From Pirellulaceae bacterium (lineage in GTDB: Bacteria > Planctomycetota > Planctomycetia > Pirellulales > Pirellulaceae), in the NCBI GenBank assembly GCA_030681235.1, contig JAUXWY010000390.1:1-43915 (forward strand): a stretch of 43,915 nucleotides of DNA, read 5' to 3'. This document shows, piece after piece, positions 18,246 to 25,451 of this stretch. The notes under the pieces were generated by a model. That model saw nothing but the letters and a program-made list of their open reading frames with translations. It was not told the DNA's origin and searched no databases. The position numbers and the translations under genes were made by a program. Within the stretch, counting starts at the first letter, position 1. Each line of letters begins with the position of its first letter.

Positions 18246-18823
18246 TGATCCATTCCCAGGAGTTCGCGTTGCAGCCACGCGCGAGCATATGTCCAATAAC
18301 GATGAGCGGTACGTTCGGAGACGCCCATCGCTTCGGCTGCTTGGTTCATGGTCAAGCCACCGAAGTATTTTAACATGACCAAACGATACGCGGCGGGATC
18401 TTCGGTTTCGAATTTCGCCAACGCTTCGTCCAGGCTGAGCAGACCTTCCCAATCGGTTTCATCCGTCAGTATGATTTCTTCGGGCAGTTCGGAGCGTCGG
18501 AGCAGTCCGCCACGTTTTTCGCTGCGACGTTTTCGAGCGGCTTCAATGAGGATTCGTCGCATGGCTTCGGCGGCCGCCGCGAAAAAATGACTTCGGCTGC
18601 GCGGTTGCCAATCGCCTAGCTGCTCCTCCGAATGGGGTTTGACCAAACGCAGAAATGCTTCGTGGACCAACGCCGTGGGCTGGAGCGTATGATCGGCCCG
18701 TTCGCGAGCCATCTTGGCGGCGGCCATTTTGCGCAACTCGTGATAGACCAGCGGCAATAGTTCAGCGGCGGCTTGCTCGTCGCCAGCGTCCACTCGTTCT
18801 AATACTCGGGATACATCGGACAA
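18242..18823 (-). CDS. ECF RNA polymerase sigma factor (TIGR02999-like, planctomycete type)
   Basis: The start is taken at TTG 18823 because AGGAG lies eight bases upstream, overlapping the end of the preceding exbD gene; this gives 193 aa. The region-2 segment is LLPLVYHELRKMAAAKMARE, then HTLQPTALVHEAFLRL and HFFAAAAEAMRRILIEAARK. The region-4 helix-turn-helix is LTMNQAAEAMGVSERTAHRYW. These are hallmarks of the ECF subfamily common in Planctomycetota, Acidobacteriota and Verrucomicrobiota. No anti-sigma gene is adjacent. It directs RNA polymerase to a small regulon, which may include its own operon. Confidence 0.92.
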   Translation of the reverse strand: MSDVSRVLERVDAGDEQAAAELLPLVYHELRKMAAAKMARERADHTLQPTALVHEAFLRLVKPHSEEQLGDWQPRSRSHFFAAAAEAMRRILIEAARKRRSEKRGGLLRRSELPEEIILTDETDWEGLLSLDEALAKFETEDPAAYRLVMLKYFGGLTMNQAAEAMGVSERTAHRYWTYARAWLQRELLGMDQ

Positions 18824-18834
18824 GCCAAGCACTC

Positions 18835-19293
18835 CTAGCGGGCGGCCGGCGGTTTGGCCGCAAACGATACTTTGGAAAAACCGCATTGCCGCGAGATGTC
18901 CAGCAAGCCAACGATGGGCCCAATCTCGATCTGGTCGTCAGGATGGATCACGACCGGCGCATCCGGATTGATCGCGACAATTTTTTGCAGGAAAACGCGA
19001 ACATCTTCGGCGCTGCCCAGGGCTTGGTCATTGACACGATACTGGGGACTCGCCGCGTCACCAGTCAATCGCACGACAATTCGATCGAAATCGACTTTCG
19101 GGTCCAAGTCTTCCAAGTTCGAATCTAATTTCCCAGCTTCTCGACTGACGTTGCTGGGCAGCAAACGCTCGATGGCTTGGAAGCTAATCGTCCAGACGAA
19201 GAAGATCAACAACAAGAACACGACGTCGATCATCGGCGTCATGGCCGAGTTCATGTCCAGAGAATCGGAGCGATGCGAACGAGCCACTCTCAC
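18835..19293 (-). CDS. ExbD/TolR family protein (second of a pair)
   Basis: GTG start at 19293, overlapping the stop of the upstream exbD by four bases (GTGA). The 152-aa product has the family signature NSAMTPMIDVVFLLLIFFVW, a short N-terminal cytoplasmic tail, one membrane helix and a periplasmic domain. The conserved Asp in the helix (MIDVV) is the residue used for proton coupling in ExbD and TolR. It would work with an ExbB/TolQ proton channel to energise an envelope process, but no exbB or tonB is in the window. The sigma gene starts 11 bases after its stop. Confidence 0.9.
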   Translation of the reverse strand: MRVARSHRSDSLDMNSAMTPMIDVVFLLLIFFVWTISFQAIERLLPSNVSREAGKLDSNLEDLDPKVDFDRIVVRLTGDAASPQYRVNDQALGSAEDVRVFLQKIVAINPDAPVVIHPDDQIEIGPIVGLLDISRQCGFSKVSFAAKPPAAR

Positions 19294-19739
19294 GACGCCG
19301 GTGCCTCCTCGGGCGAGTAGACTGCAAACGTCACGTTCCAGATTCCTTGCTGGACACAGCCCGTGAGAATCGGCTGGACAAATTCGTAGGGCGTCTGACG
19401 AGCACAGCGAATTCGAACCTCAAAGTTCTCGCGCTCCCCCGCGTCCAATCGTTCCAAAGATGCTCCGATTTTTTGGCCGATTAAATCCTGTGCGACGTCT
19501 TCGTCTTGGATCACCAACCGACCATCGGCCATCAAGTTAATGATCAGCCGCGGATTGGTGAGTTGCGTCGGATGTGCCCCCGTCTTGGCAATCGGCAACG
19601 CCAGTTTCACTTGCTGTTCCTGCCGGGTCAGATGGCTAGAGATCAAGAAAAAAATGATCAATAGAAACACGACATCGATCATGGGGGTCATGTTGAACCC
19701 CAATGATCGATCGCGATTCTGCGCGGGCATGGCAACCAT
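19290..19739 (-). CDS. ExbD/TolR family protein (first of a pair)
   Basis: ATG at 19739, 149 aa. The N-terminal signature LGFNMTPMIDVVFLLIIFFL holds the membrane helix with the conserved Asp. The rest is a periplasmic beta-alpha domain (LIINLMADGRLVIQDEDV). It begins 39 bases after the rho stop and overlaps the second exbD. The two paralogues differ clearly in the periplasmic domain, so they may form a heteromer around one ExbB/TolQ channel encoded elsewhere. Confidence 0.9.
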   Translation of the reverse strand: MVAMPAQNRDRSLGFNMTPMIDVVFLLIIFFLISSHLTRQEQQVKLALPIAKTGAHPTQLTNPRLIINLMADGRLVIQDEDVAQDLIGQKIGASLERLDAGERENFEVRIRCARQTPYEFVQPILTGCVQQGIWNVTFAVYSPEEAPAS

Positions 19740-19778
19740 GAGTAACGTGGTTCCTATGGAAACAAACGGCGTGGCCCG

Positions 19779-22076
19779 TTAGTCGTTCGTCATTTTACCA
19801 CTGATCAAGTTGATGAACTCGGCATTCGAATCGAATCGGCCCAACTGTTTGGTCAGTTGTTCCATGGCTTCGATCGGATTCATCTGAGTCAAGGTTCGCC
19901 GTAGCGCCGTGACTGCTGACAGAGTTCGTTCGGGCAGCAGCAGTTCTTCGCGTCGGGTGCCGCTCTTCGAGATGTCGATCGAAGGCCACACTCGGCGTTC
20001 GGCCAACTTGCGGTCCAAGACCAGTTCCATGTTGCCGGTACCTTTGAACTCTTGGAAGATCAGTTCGTCCATGCGGCTGTCGGTATCGACCAACGCGGTT
20101 CCCGCGATCGTCACCGAGCCACCTTCTTCGAAGGCACGAGCCGTAGCGAACAACTTCTTGGGAATGTCCATGGCCTTGATATCGACGCCACCGGACATGG
20201 TGCGACCGGAGTCGCCGACCCATTTGTTGAACGCGCGAGCCAAACGAGTGATCGAGTCCATCAGCAAGAACACGTCCTTGCCCATTTCAGCCAATCGTTT
20301 GCAGCGTTCGATGACCAATTGGCTCAAGCGGACGTGGCTTTCAATTTCCTCGTCCAAGCTGCTCGCGATCACTTCACCGTTGACGTTGCGGCGCATGTCC
20401 GTGACTTCTTCGGGTCGTTCATCCACCAACAACACGATCAATTTGGTGTCGGGATAGTTGGTTGCAATACCCATCGCGATGTGTTGGAGCAAAATCGTCT
20501 TGCCGCTGCGTGGCGGCGCGACAATCAAAGCGCGTTGCCCCTTGCCTACAGGTGCCAACAGGTCCATGACTCGATTGGTCAGCGGCTTGGGGCCAATTTC
20601 CAATCGATACCATTCTTCCGGATTGATGGGCGTCAAGGAATCAAAAGGCTTGATGTCCAAGCAGGCTTCTGGTTCCAAGCCGTCGACATCCATGATCTCT
20701 TTCACGCGCGGCCCGGTTTGACCGCGACCGGGTCGAATCATCCCGCGAATCATCATGCCTTCGCGCAGCCCAAATCGCTCGATCATGGTTCCCGGCACAA
20801 AGGGGTCAGTCCGTTCCCGCGAGTAATTGTTGGACGGCTTACGCAAGAAGCCGTATCCGTTGGGGTGCATCTCCAACATGCCCGACTCTTCGTGTAGTTC
20901 GACCGTGACGTCGTCGAAGCGATCCTGATCCACCAAATACGGGTCCGTGGCGCGAGGTGGTTGATAAGGGCCACGGTAGTTCGACTGCCGATTGTTCGGA
21001 GGCCGTCGCGCACCGCCACGTTGGGCTGGGCCGGGAGCAGGTGCATTCGAATTGGGGCCGCGTCCGTTGGAGTTGTATCGTCCTGTTGGGCGTCCGCCTC
21101 CCATCGCGGGACGTCCAGGCGCTCGTTGTTGCTGACGAGGGTTGCTGCCGCGTTGATTCGGATGTCGTCCGCCTTGGTTAGGACCGGGTCCGGGGACTCG
21201 ACTGCCACCTTGACGATTGGATGGACCTTGCGGTCGGCCCCGAGAGTTGCCCCGTTGTTGGTCGCCCGCTCCCGCTCGCTCATTGTTCCTTGGCGGGTTG
21301 TTATACGGGTTGTCGCCGTCTCCTCCGTCATCGGAATAGTCCCCGCCCACAAAATCCGGGTTATCCAATTCGGAAGTCGATTCGTAGTCGTAAACCGTGC
21401 GTTCAAAGCCTCCGCTTCGACCGCCGCGATCGCCACCATCGCGATCATTTCGTTCGGCACCGTTGCGGTCATTTCGTTCGCCACTGCCGCGATCACTGCG
21501 TTCGGCACCGCCGCGGTCACTGCGTTCGCCTCTCACGGAGCGACCACGTTCGCCGCGATCCGAGCCGTCGCGATCAAGTGCACGTTCGGAGCTGCCACGA
21601 TCTGGGCCGCCACGATCTGGGCCAGCGGCTCCTCTCGCTGGTGGCCGTCGGTTTAGCCGCGGTGGAGCCGCGTCAAAGTCGTCGTTCCGCGACGCAGGTT
21701 CCTGATACGACGGTTCCTGGTAATTGGAGTTGCGGTAGCCCGTATCGAAGTTGTCATCGGGAGGGGCGTCCACCGGCTCGCTTCGGCGACGACCCGTTGG
21801 TCGGCCACGCCGAGCCGGGCTGGGGCCGGGTCCTGGAATCGACGAGGGGGACTGGCCTGGACCTGGTGCGGGAATGTCGGTTCCACTGTCCTGGTCGTTG
21901 GCAAAACTGCGGCGGCTGCCACGAGGACTCCGCGATGGCCCAGGAGCCGGAATACCGTACCCGTCGTCATAGCCGCCGCGCGGTCCAGGCGCCGGAATGT
22001 CGGACGCTGGAGCCGAATACGTTGCTTCAGCCGGAGCCGCATCCAACTCTTCGTTTTTACTGCGTTTCTTTCCCAT
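19779..22076 (-). CDS. rho: Transcription termination factor Rho with a ~375-residue disordered N-terminal extension
   Basis: 765 aa against about 420 in E. coli. Residues ~376-765 form the Rho core. The RNA-binding cold-shock-type domain contains ESGMLEMHPNGYGFLRK. The ATPase has Walker A APPRSGKT (~520), LLVDERPEEVTDMRR, MDSITRLARAFN, the catalytic ring segment ARAFEEGGSVTIAGTAL and DELIFQEFKGTGNMEL. The first ~375 residues are low complexity: repeated PAPGP motifs, then runs of DRGG/ERNDR, then Asn/Arg/Gln/Gly-rich sequence. The usual helical Rho N-terminal subdomain is not recognisable. Long disordered Rho inserts are known in other phyla, and one in Bacteroides drives condensate formation. 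Weak SD (GGTGA) before ATG 22076. The 3' neighbour exbD is 39 bases away. Confidence 0.96.
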   Translation of the reverse strand: MGKKRSKNEELDAAPAEATYSAPASDIPAPGPRGGYDDGYGIPAPGPSRSPRGSRRSFANDQDSGTDIPAPGPGQSPSSIPGPGPSPARRGRPTGRRRSEPVDAPPDDNFDTGYRNSNYQEPSYQEPASRNDDFDAAPPRLNRRPPARGAAGPDRGGPDRGSSERALDRDGSDRGERGRSVRGERSDRGGAERSDRGSGERNDRNGAERNDRDGGDRGGRSGGFERTVYDYESTSELDNPDFVGGDYSDDGGDGDNPYNNPPRNNERAGAGDQQRGNSRGRPQGPSNRQGGSRVPGPGPNQGGRHPNQRGSNPRQQQRAPGRPAMGGGRPTGRYNSNGRGPNSNAPAPGPAQRGGARRPPNNRQSNYRGPYQPPRATDPYLVDQDRFDDVTVELHEESGMLEMHPNGYGFLRKPSNNYSRERTDPFVPGTMIERFGLREGMMIRGMIRPGRGQTGPRVKEIMDVDGLEPEACLDIKPFDSLTPINPEEWYRLEIGPKPLTNRVMDLLAPVGKGQRALIVAPPRSGKTILLQHIAMGIATNYPDTKLIVLLVDERPEEVTDMRRNVNGEVIASSLDEEIESHVRLSQLVIERCKRLAEMGKDVFLLMDSITRLARAFNKWVGDSGRTMSGGVDIKAMDIPKKLFATARAFEEGGSVTIAGTALVDTDSRMDELIFQEFKGTGNMELVLDRKLAERRVWPSIDISKSGTRREELLLPERTLSAVTALRRTLTQMNPIEAMEQLTKQLGRFDSNAEFINLISGKMTND

Positions 22077-22179
22077 TTATCATCACCGTGTGGTTGCGAT
22101 ACATTTGGTCCGCCAAAACCATCATCAACAGAAGATGTTGCTGGCAACCAATGTCCAAATTTAGATAGAAACAAAGCCG

Positions 22180-22214
22180 AAGATCTACCCGCGGGCAACT
22201 TGCCCAGCGATCTT
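22180..22214 (-). promoter_or_regulatory. Nested stem-loop in the rho leader
   Basis: The outer arms AAGATC (22180-22185) and GATCTT (22209-22214) enclose an inner perfect dyad, GGGCAA/TTGCCC (22193-22205). It lies about 105 bases upstream of the rho start on the transcribed strand. A role in rho autoregulation is only inference. Confidence 0.3.
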
Positions 22215-22688
22215 AGAACGAGATCTTCTCACTCAACTTTATTTCCCGAGCCCCGAACTTTCTGAGTGGTTACTCAGAGACCATTCTTAGACGCCATTCT
22301 CCGTACGACAAAACAACGAGTTTCATCTGAACGAACAGCAAGAAGGGATTTTGCCCCGAACTAACAAGCCAACAGGGAGGCCTTGCATTGAAGAACCTCA
22401 GCCATTGCCGAAACTGCCCTTGAATTCCCAACTCCAAAATTCCAGAACCGGAATTCCATCATTAGGAACTTGGTATCGATCAGCTACCGACGAAACAAAT
22501 TACAGACCGTCACGGCGGTTACCGAACCATTAAGACGCTGGCAACGAAAGACTAATGAACATCAGCTCGTTACCGCGTTGGCCTAGTTATACAGCTTTCT
22601 CAACTTCGTTCAAGCCCGCTTTGCTCGCCGCATCGGAACTCGCGTTCGATCACCAGCGGATAAGGTCCCCTGACCGGTTCCTCGCGTT

Positions 22689-22729
22689 TGACCCGTTAAT
22701 TTGACCCGTTAAAGAGCCTGACCCGTTAA
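22689..22729. repeat. Three direct copies of TGACCCGTTAA
   Basis: Copies lie at 22689-22699, 22702-22712 and 22719-22729, spaced 13 and 17 bases. The last two form a 17-bp tandem (TGACCCGTTAAAGAG plus CC or TC). They could be an array of regulator binding sites or a small tandem duplication. Confidence 0.7.
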
Positions 22730-22781
22730 AGAGTCGCAACCAGCGAGATCGCATTGGCCGCAATGGAGTAGAAGAAAGTGT

Positions 22782-22799
22782 GAGGGACGCCAATCCCTC
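22782..22799 (-). terminator. Possible terminator hairpin after rdgB-arfB
   Basis: GAGGGA (22782-22787) pairs with TCCCTC (22794-22799) around a 6-base loop. In the minus direction it is followed by a pyrimidine-rich stretch (ACACTTTCTTCT). It lies about 155 bases past the arfB stop. The T-tract is weak. Confidence 0.3.
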
Positions 22800-22953
22800 G
22801 ACCATCGACGAAGAGATCCAGCAACCGAAAGGTCCGCCGTCACTCGCCCCGCCCGTCGCCTTAAGTCTTTCTCGGGATCGGCGATTTGTCAACGTTGAAG
22901 CCAATGTTTTTTTGGATTCTCCCAAGAACGGGACGGATTATCGGGGAATCGGA

Positions 22954-23388
22954 CTAATCCCGACTCCAATTTTGCCGTCCGCGTCCCGCTTTTTTCTCGG
23001 ACACTTCGCGTTTCGCTGTCAATCGGCGCTGCTTGGCCGCCCGCGAAACCTTGGTGACTTTGCGAACCTTCGGCGGAGGAAGTGCTTGGAGGATGATCTG
23101 CCGAATCTTGGCGTGGCAAAAGGCCAAATTCTCGGGCTGGTTGCGCGACTGATGACTGGAAACGACCAAACACCCCTCGTTGTTGATGCGGTTCCCAGCT
23201 TGAGCCCGGATTCGGTCGACGACTTCGGGCGGGATTTGGCGATTCGCAGCCAAATTCCAGTGCACAATGGCTTTCGAATTGACTTTGTTGACGTTCTGCC
23301 CCCCCGGCCCAGGCGAACGCACGTATTGGATCGACAACTCGTCCGAATCCACCGTAATCGAGCTGTTGACGAAAATCGCGCTACTCAC
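22954..23388 (-). CDS. arfB: Ribosome-rescue peptidyl-tRNA hydrolase ArfB (YaeJ-type)
   Basis: The start is taken at GTG 23388, overlapping the rdgB stop as GTGA; this gives 144 aa, close to the 140 aa of E. coli ArfB. The catalytic GGQ loop is intact (SPGPGGQNVNKVNSK, residues 25-39). The C-terminal tail is basic (KVRKVTKVSRAAKQRR), as needed to enter the empty mRNA channel of a stalled ribosome. There is no codon-recognition domain, so it is not RF1 or RF2. It releases nascent chains from non-stop ribosomes. The frame extends upstream, but that part overlaps rdgB and has no family features. Confidence 0.9.
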   Translation of the reverse strand: MSSAIFVNSSITVDSDELSIQYVRSPGPGGQNVNKVNSKAIVHWNLAANRQIPPEVVDRIRAQAGNRINNEGCLVVSSHQSRNQPENLAFCHAKIRQIILQALPPPKVRKVTKVSRAAKQRRLTAKREVSEKKAGRGRQNWSRD

Positions 23389-24014
23389 CGTGACGCTCCC
23401 GTTTCTCGCAAGGCTTGCTGCAGTTGTGCCAATTGACGACAAAAGTCGCGCAAGGCTCGAGCCCGATGGCTGATCACGCTCTTGGCCACCGAACCCAAAC
23501 GCCCAAAGGTGATGTGGTACTCCATCAGCTCGAACAACGGATCGTAACCGAACCCACCCTGCCCATCGGCCTCGTGCCGCAATTGCCCTCGGCAAATTCC
23601 TTCGCTGCGAATACGAATCGTCCCGCTGGGGTCCGCTAGAGCGATATGACACGAATAGTGGGCGGTACGTTCACGGTCGGGGACACCGGCCAATTTTTCG
23701 AGCAGCAAACGGTTGTTCGCCTCGTCGTCGGCATCGGGCCCAGCAAACCGAGCCGAATAAATCCCCGGCGCTCCATCCAACGCATCGACACTGATCCCGC
23801 TGTCGTCACAAACCGTCCAACAACCCGTGGCTAGAGCGTAACCACGTGCCTTCTTTTCCGCGTTCTCGGCAAACGAATGGCCGTCCTCGACAACCTCAGT
23901 GATTCCCTCGAAGTCTGCCAAAGTCTGGAGCCGCAAGCCAGTGCCCCGCAACAGGCTTTCCATTTCCAGCAGTTTTTTCCGGTTCCCGGTTCCTAGCACC
24001 AAACGATCAATCAT
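23385..24014 (-). CDS. rdgB: Non-canonical purine NTP pyrophosphatase (RdgB/HAM1)
   Basis: The start is taken at ATG 24014 (MIDRLVLGTGNRKK), because the preceding frame extension has no family similarity and would run into the divergent thiS region; this gives 209 aa. The motifs are TGNRKKLLEM (nucleotide binding), DDSGISVDALDGAPGIYSAR and GQGGFGYDPLF, ending with SHRARALRDF. It hydrolyses dITP and XTP to monophosphates, keeping deaminated purines out of nucleic acids. The stop overlaps the arfB start by four bases, so the two are translationally coupled. It is divergent from thiS with 51 bases between. Confidence 0.93.
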   Translation of the reverse strand: MIDRLVLGTGNRKKLLEMESLLRGTGLRLQTLADFEGITEVVEDGHSFAENAEKKARGYALATGCWTVCDDSGISVDALDGAPGIYSARFAGPDADDEANNRLLLEKLAGVPDRERTAHYSCHIALADPSGTIRIRSEGICRGQLRHEADGQGGFGYDPLFELMEYHITFGRLGSVAKSVISHRARALRDFCRQLAQLQQALRETGASR

Positions 24015-24065
24015 GGCAAAATACAAATCTCCCGCAAGCGTAACCCAACGAAGTGATGTCCAACC

Positions 24066-24266
24066 GTGCATGTTACTGTAAACGATCAACCCCAGCAGTA
24101 CCCAGGCCCGCTGACCATCGCCGAATTACTGGAGCGATTGGGGCTTGCCGATCGGCCTGTCGCGGTGGAATTGAACCAGGAACTCGTTCCCAAATCCCAG
24201 CATGGCACCGCCCGGGTCAAGGACGGCGACTGTTTGGAAGTCGTTTCCCTGACCGGCGGAGGATGA
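24066..24266 (+). CDS. thiS: Sulfur carrier protein ThiS
   Basis: GTG start at 24066, 66 aa, a normal ThiS length. It is ubiquitin-like (MHVTVNDQPQQYPG, TIAELLERLGL, VAVELNQELVP) and ends SLTGGG, giving the C-terminal Gly-Gly that is adenylated and thiocarboxylated. It supplies sulfur to ThiG for the thiazole of thiamine. It lies six bases upstream of thiG. No TPP riboswitch was found in the 51-bp leader. Confidence 0.92.
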   Translation: MHVTVNDQPQQYPGPLTIAELLERLGLADRPVAVELNQELVPKSQHGTARVKDGDCLEVVSLTGGG

Positions 24267-24272
24267 CTCACC

Positions 24273-25151
24273 ATGAATTCGAAATTGATGAACGTCGAAC
24301 CGACCACTGTCGTCGCCAACTACTCGATCCCACCCTTGCAGATCGGCACGCACACACTGGCGAGTCGACTGATCTTGGGCTCGGGCCGTTACCGCACATT
24401 GGCCGAAATGCGCGACTCGCTACTGGCCAGCGGCACGGACTGCGTCACGGTCGCCGTTCGCCGCGAGCGACTGTTCGACGAATACGGTCAGAACATTCTC
24501 GACTACTTGGACCCGACTCGGTATTGCCTGTTGCCGAACACGGCTGGTTGTTACGACGCGGCCACTGCCGTTCGTTGTGCCAAGATGGGCCGCGAGATCT
24601 TGTTGGGGCTGGAGAACCCAGGATCCGACTGGGTCAAGCTAGAATGTTTGGGCGACCCGAAGACCTTGTTGCCCGACCCCATCGAAACCTTGCGAGCCAC
24701 GGAGTCGCTGGTGGCATTGGGCTTTCAAGTGTTGGTCTACACCAGCGATGATCCGGTGTTGGCTCGCAAGTTAAAAGCGGCCGGTGCGACCGCCGTCATG
24801 CCCGCCGGCAGCCCCATTGGATCGGGACAAGGCATCCTCAATCCGAACAATCTTTCGATCATCTTGGAGTTTCTCAAAGCCGACGACCCGAACTATCCCG
24901 TCATCATCGACGCAGGCGTGGGCACCGCCAGCGACGTGGCCATCGCGATGGAATTGGGCGCTGACGCCGTGCTGCTCAACACCGCCGTCGCGCATGCTCG
25001 GGAACCCATCCCGATGGCGATGGCGATGCGGCTCGCTACTGAAGCCGGCTATTGGGCCGCCCGCTCCGGTCGCATCCCCAAAAACCGCTACGCCACCGCC
25101 TCCAGCCCCGAATCCGGCGTCATCGCCTCACGGCCCTATTTGGGAACGTGA
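24273..25151 (+). CDS. thiG: Thiazole synthase ThiG
   Basis: 292 aa from ATG 24273, with GGAGG about ten bases upstream inside the end of thiS. A short N-terminal extension precedes the TIM-barrel core: [33 protein letters not shown] with the Lys that forms the Schiff base with deoxyxylulose phosphate, then [14 protein letters not shown] and [29 protein letters not shown]. It makes the thiazole moiety of thiamine from DXP, dehydroglycine and ThiS thiocarboxylate. No thiF, thiH/thiO or thiE is in the window. Confidence 0.95.
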   Translation: MNSKLMNVEPTTVVANYSIPPLQIGTHTLASRLILGSGRYRTLAEMRDSLLASGTDCVTVAVRRERLFDEYGQNILDYLDPTRYCLLPNTAGCYDAATAVRCAKMGREILLGLENPGSDWVKLECLGDPKTLLPDPIETLRATESLVALGFQVLVYTSDDPVLARKLKAAGATAVMPAGSPIGSGQGILNPNNLSIILEFLKADDPNYPVIIDAGVGTASDVAIAMELGADAVLLNTAVAHAREPIPMAMAMRLATEAGYWAARSGRIPKNRYATASSPESGVIASRPYLGT

Positions 25152-25184
25152 GCCTTAGTTGAACGGCATTTCCGTTGATTGTCG

Positions 25185-25290
25185 TTAACCGCGTGGCCAG
25201 AGCAAGTTTGGCGTATTCCAACTCAACGCCAAAAAACAATTTCAACCGCCAAATTTGCGGCGGCCCGCGTTTTGCGTGTGAGCGGTTACC
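25185..25290. repeat. Intergenic repeat, family B, copy 1
   Basis: A ~105-bp element with a 7-bp terminal dyad (TAACCGC...GCGGTTA), containing GGCCAGAGCAAGTTTGGCG and a near-palindrome, GCCGCCAAATTTGCGGCGGC. Other copies lie at 29343-29448, 31808-31913 (inverted), 34757-34787 (partial, inverted) and 34840-34932 (inverted). Together with family A it fills the thiG-kinase gap. Confidence 0.85.
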
Positions 25291-25328
25291 GAAACTCAAC
25301 CTAATTCTTGATAACTGACGAAGCACTA

Positions 25329-25451
25329 AGAGCCTATCCCAAAAGGGGTCTGACCCGCTCCGGCGAGTCTCGTAAATTGGTTAGAAGAGCGACTCGCCTC
25401 CAAAGGGTCAGACCCCTTTTGGGATAGCAGACCCCTTTTGGGATAGGCTCT
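25329..25451. repeat. Intergenic inverted repeat, family A, copy 2, with 19-bp arm duplication
   Basis: The left arm (25329-25352) and right arm (25428-25451) are perfect 24-bp reverse complements (AGAGCCTATCCCAAAAGGGG core). A 19-bp unit of the right arm, CAGACCCCTTTTGGGATAG, is tandemly duplicated (25409-25427 and 25428-25446). The element ends inside the stop codon of the kinase gene. Confidence 0.88.

Larger units (their letters stand above)
22077..22953. other. 877-bp non-coding region between rho and arfB
   Basis: No credible gene was found; the two short frames here (22351-22533 plus, 22650-22925 minus) have no recognisable features. It holds the rho promoter and leader (minus strand), a structured element at 22180-22214, a CTGAGT/ACTCAG hairpin near 22261, the TGACCCGTTAA repeats at 22689-22729, and a hairpin at 22782-22799. 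A long leader fits known autoregulation of rho in other bacteria. Confidence 0.6.

Noticed and set aside
20783-22168. Long Arg/Ala/Ser-rich frames on both strands across the rho 5' half
   Set aside because: They mirror the low-complexity coding of the Rho extension and match no family.
22351-22925. 60- and 91-codon frames in the rho-arfB gap
   Set aside because: No ribosome binding sites, signal peptides or recognisable motifs.
24015-24065. Possible TPP riboswitch before thiS
   Set aside because: The 51-bp leader is too short and lacks the THI-box core (CTGAGA and the second conserved arm).
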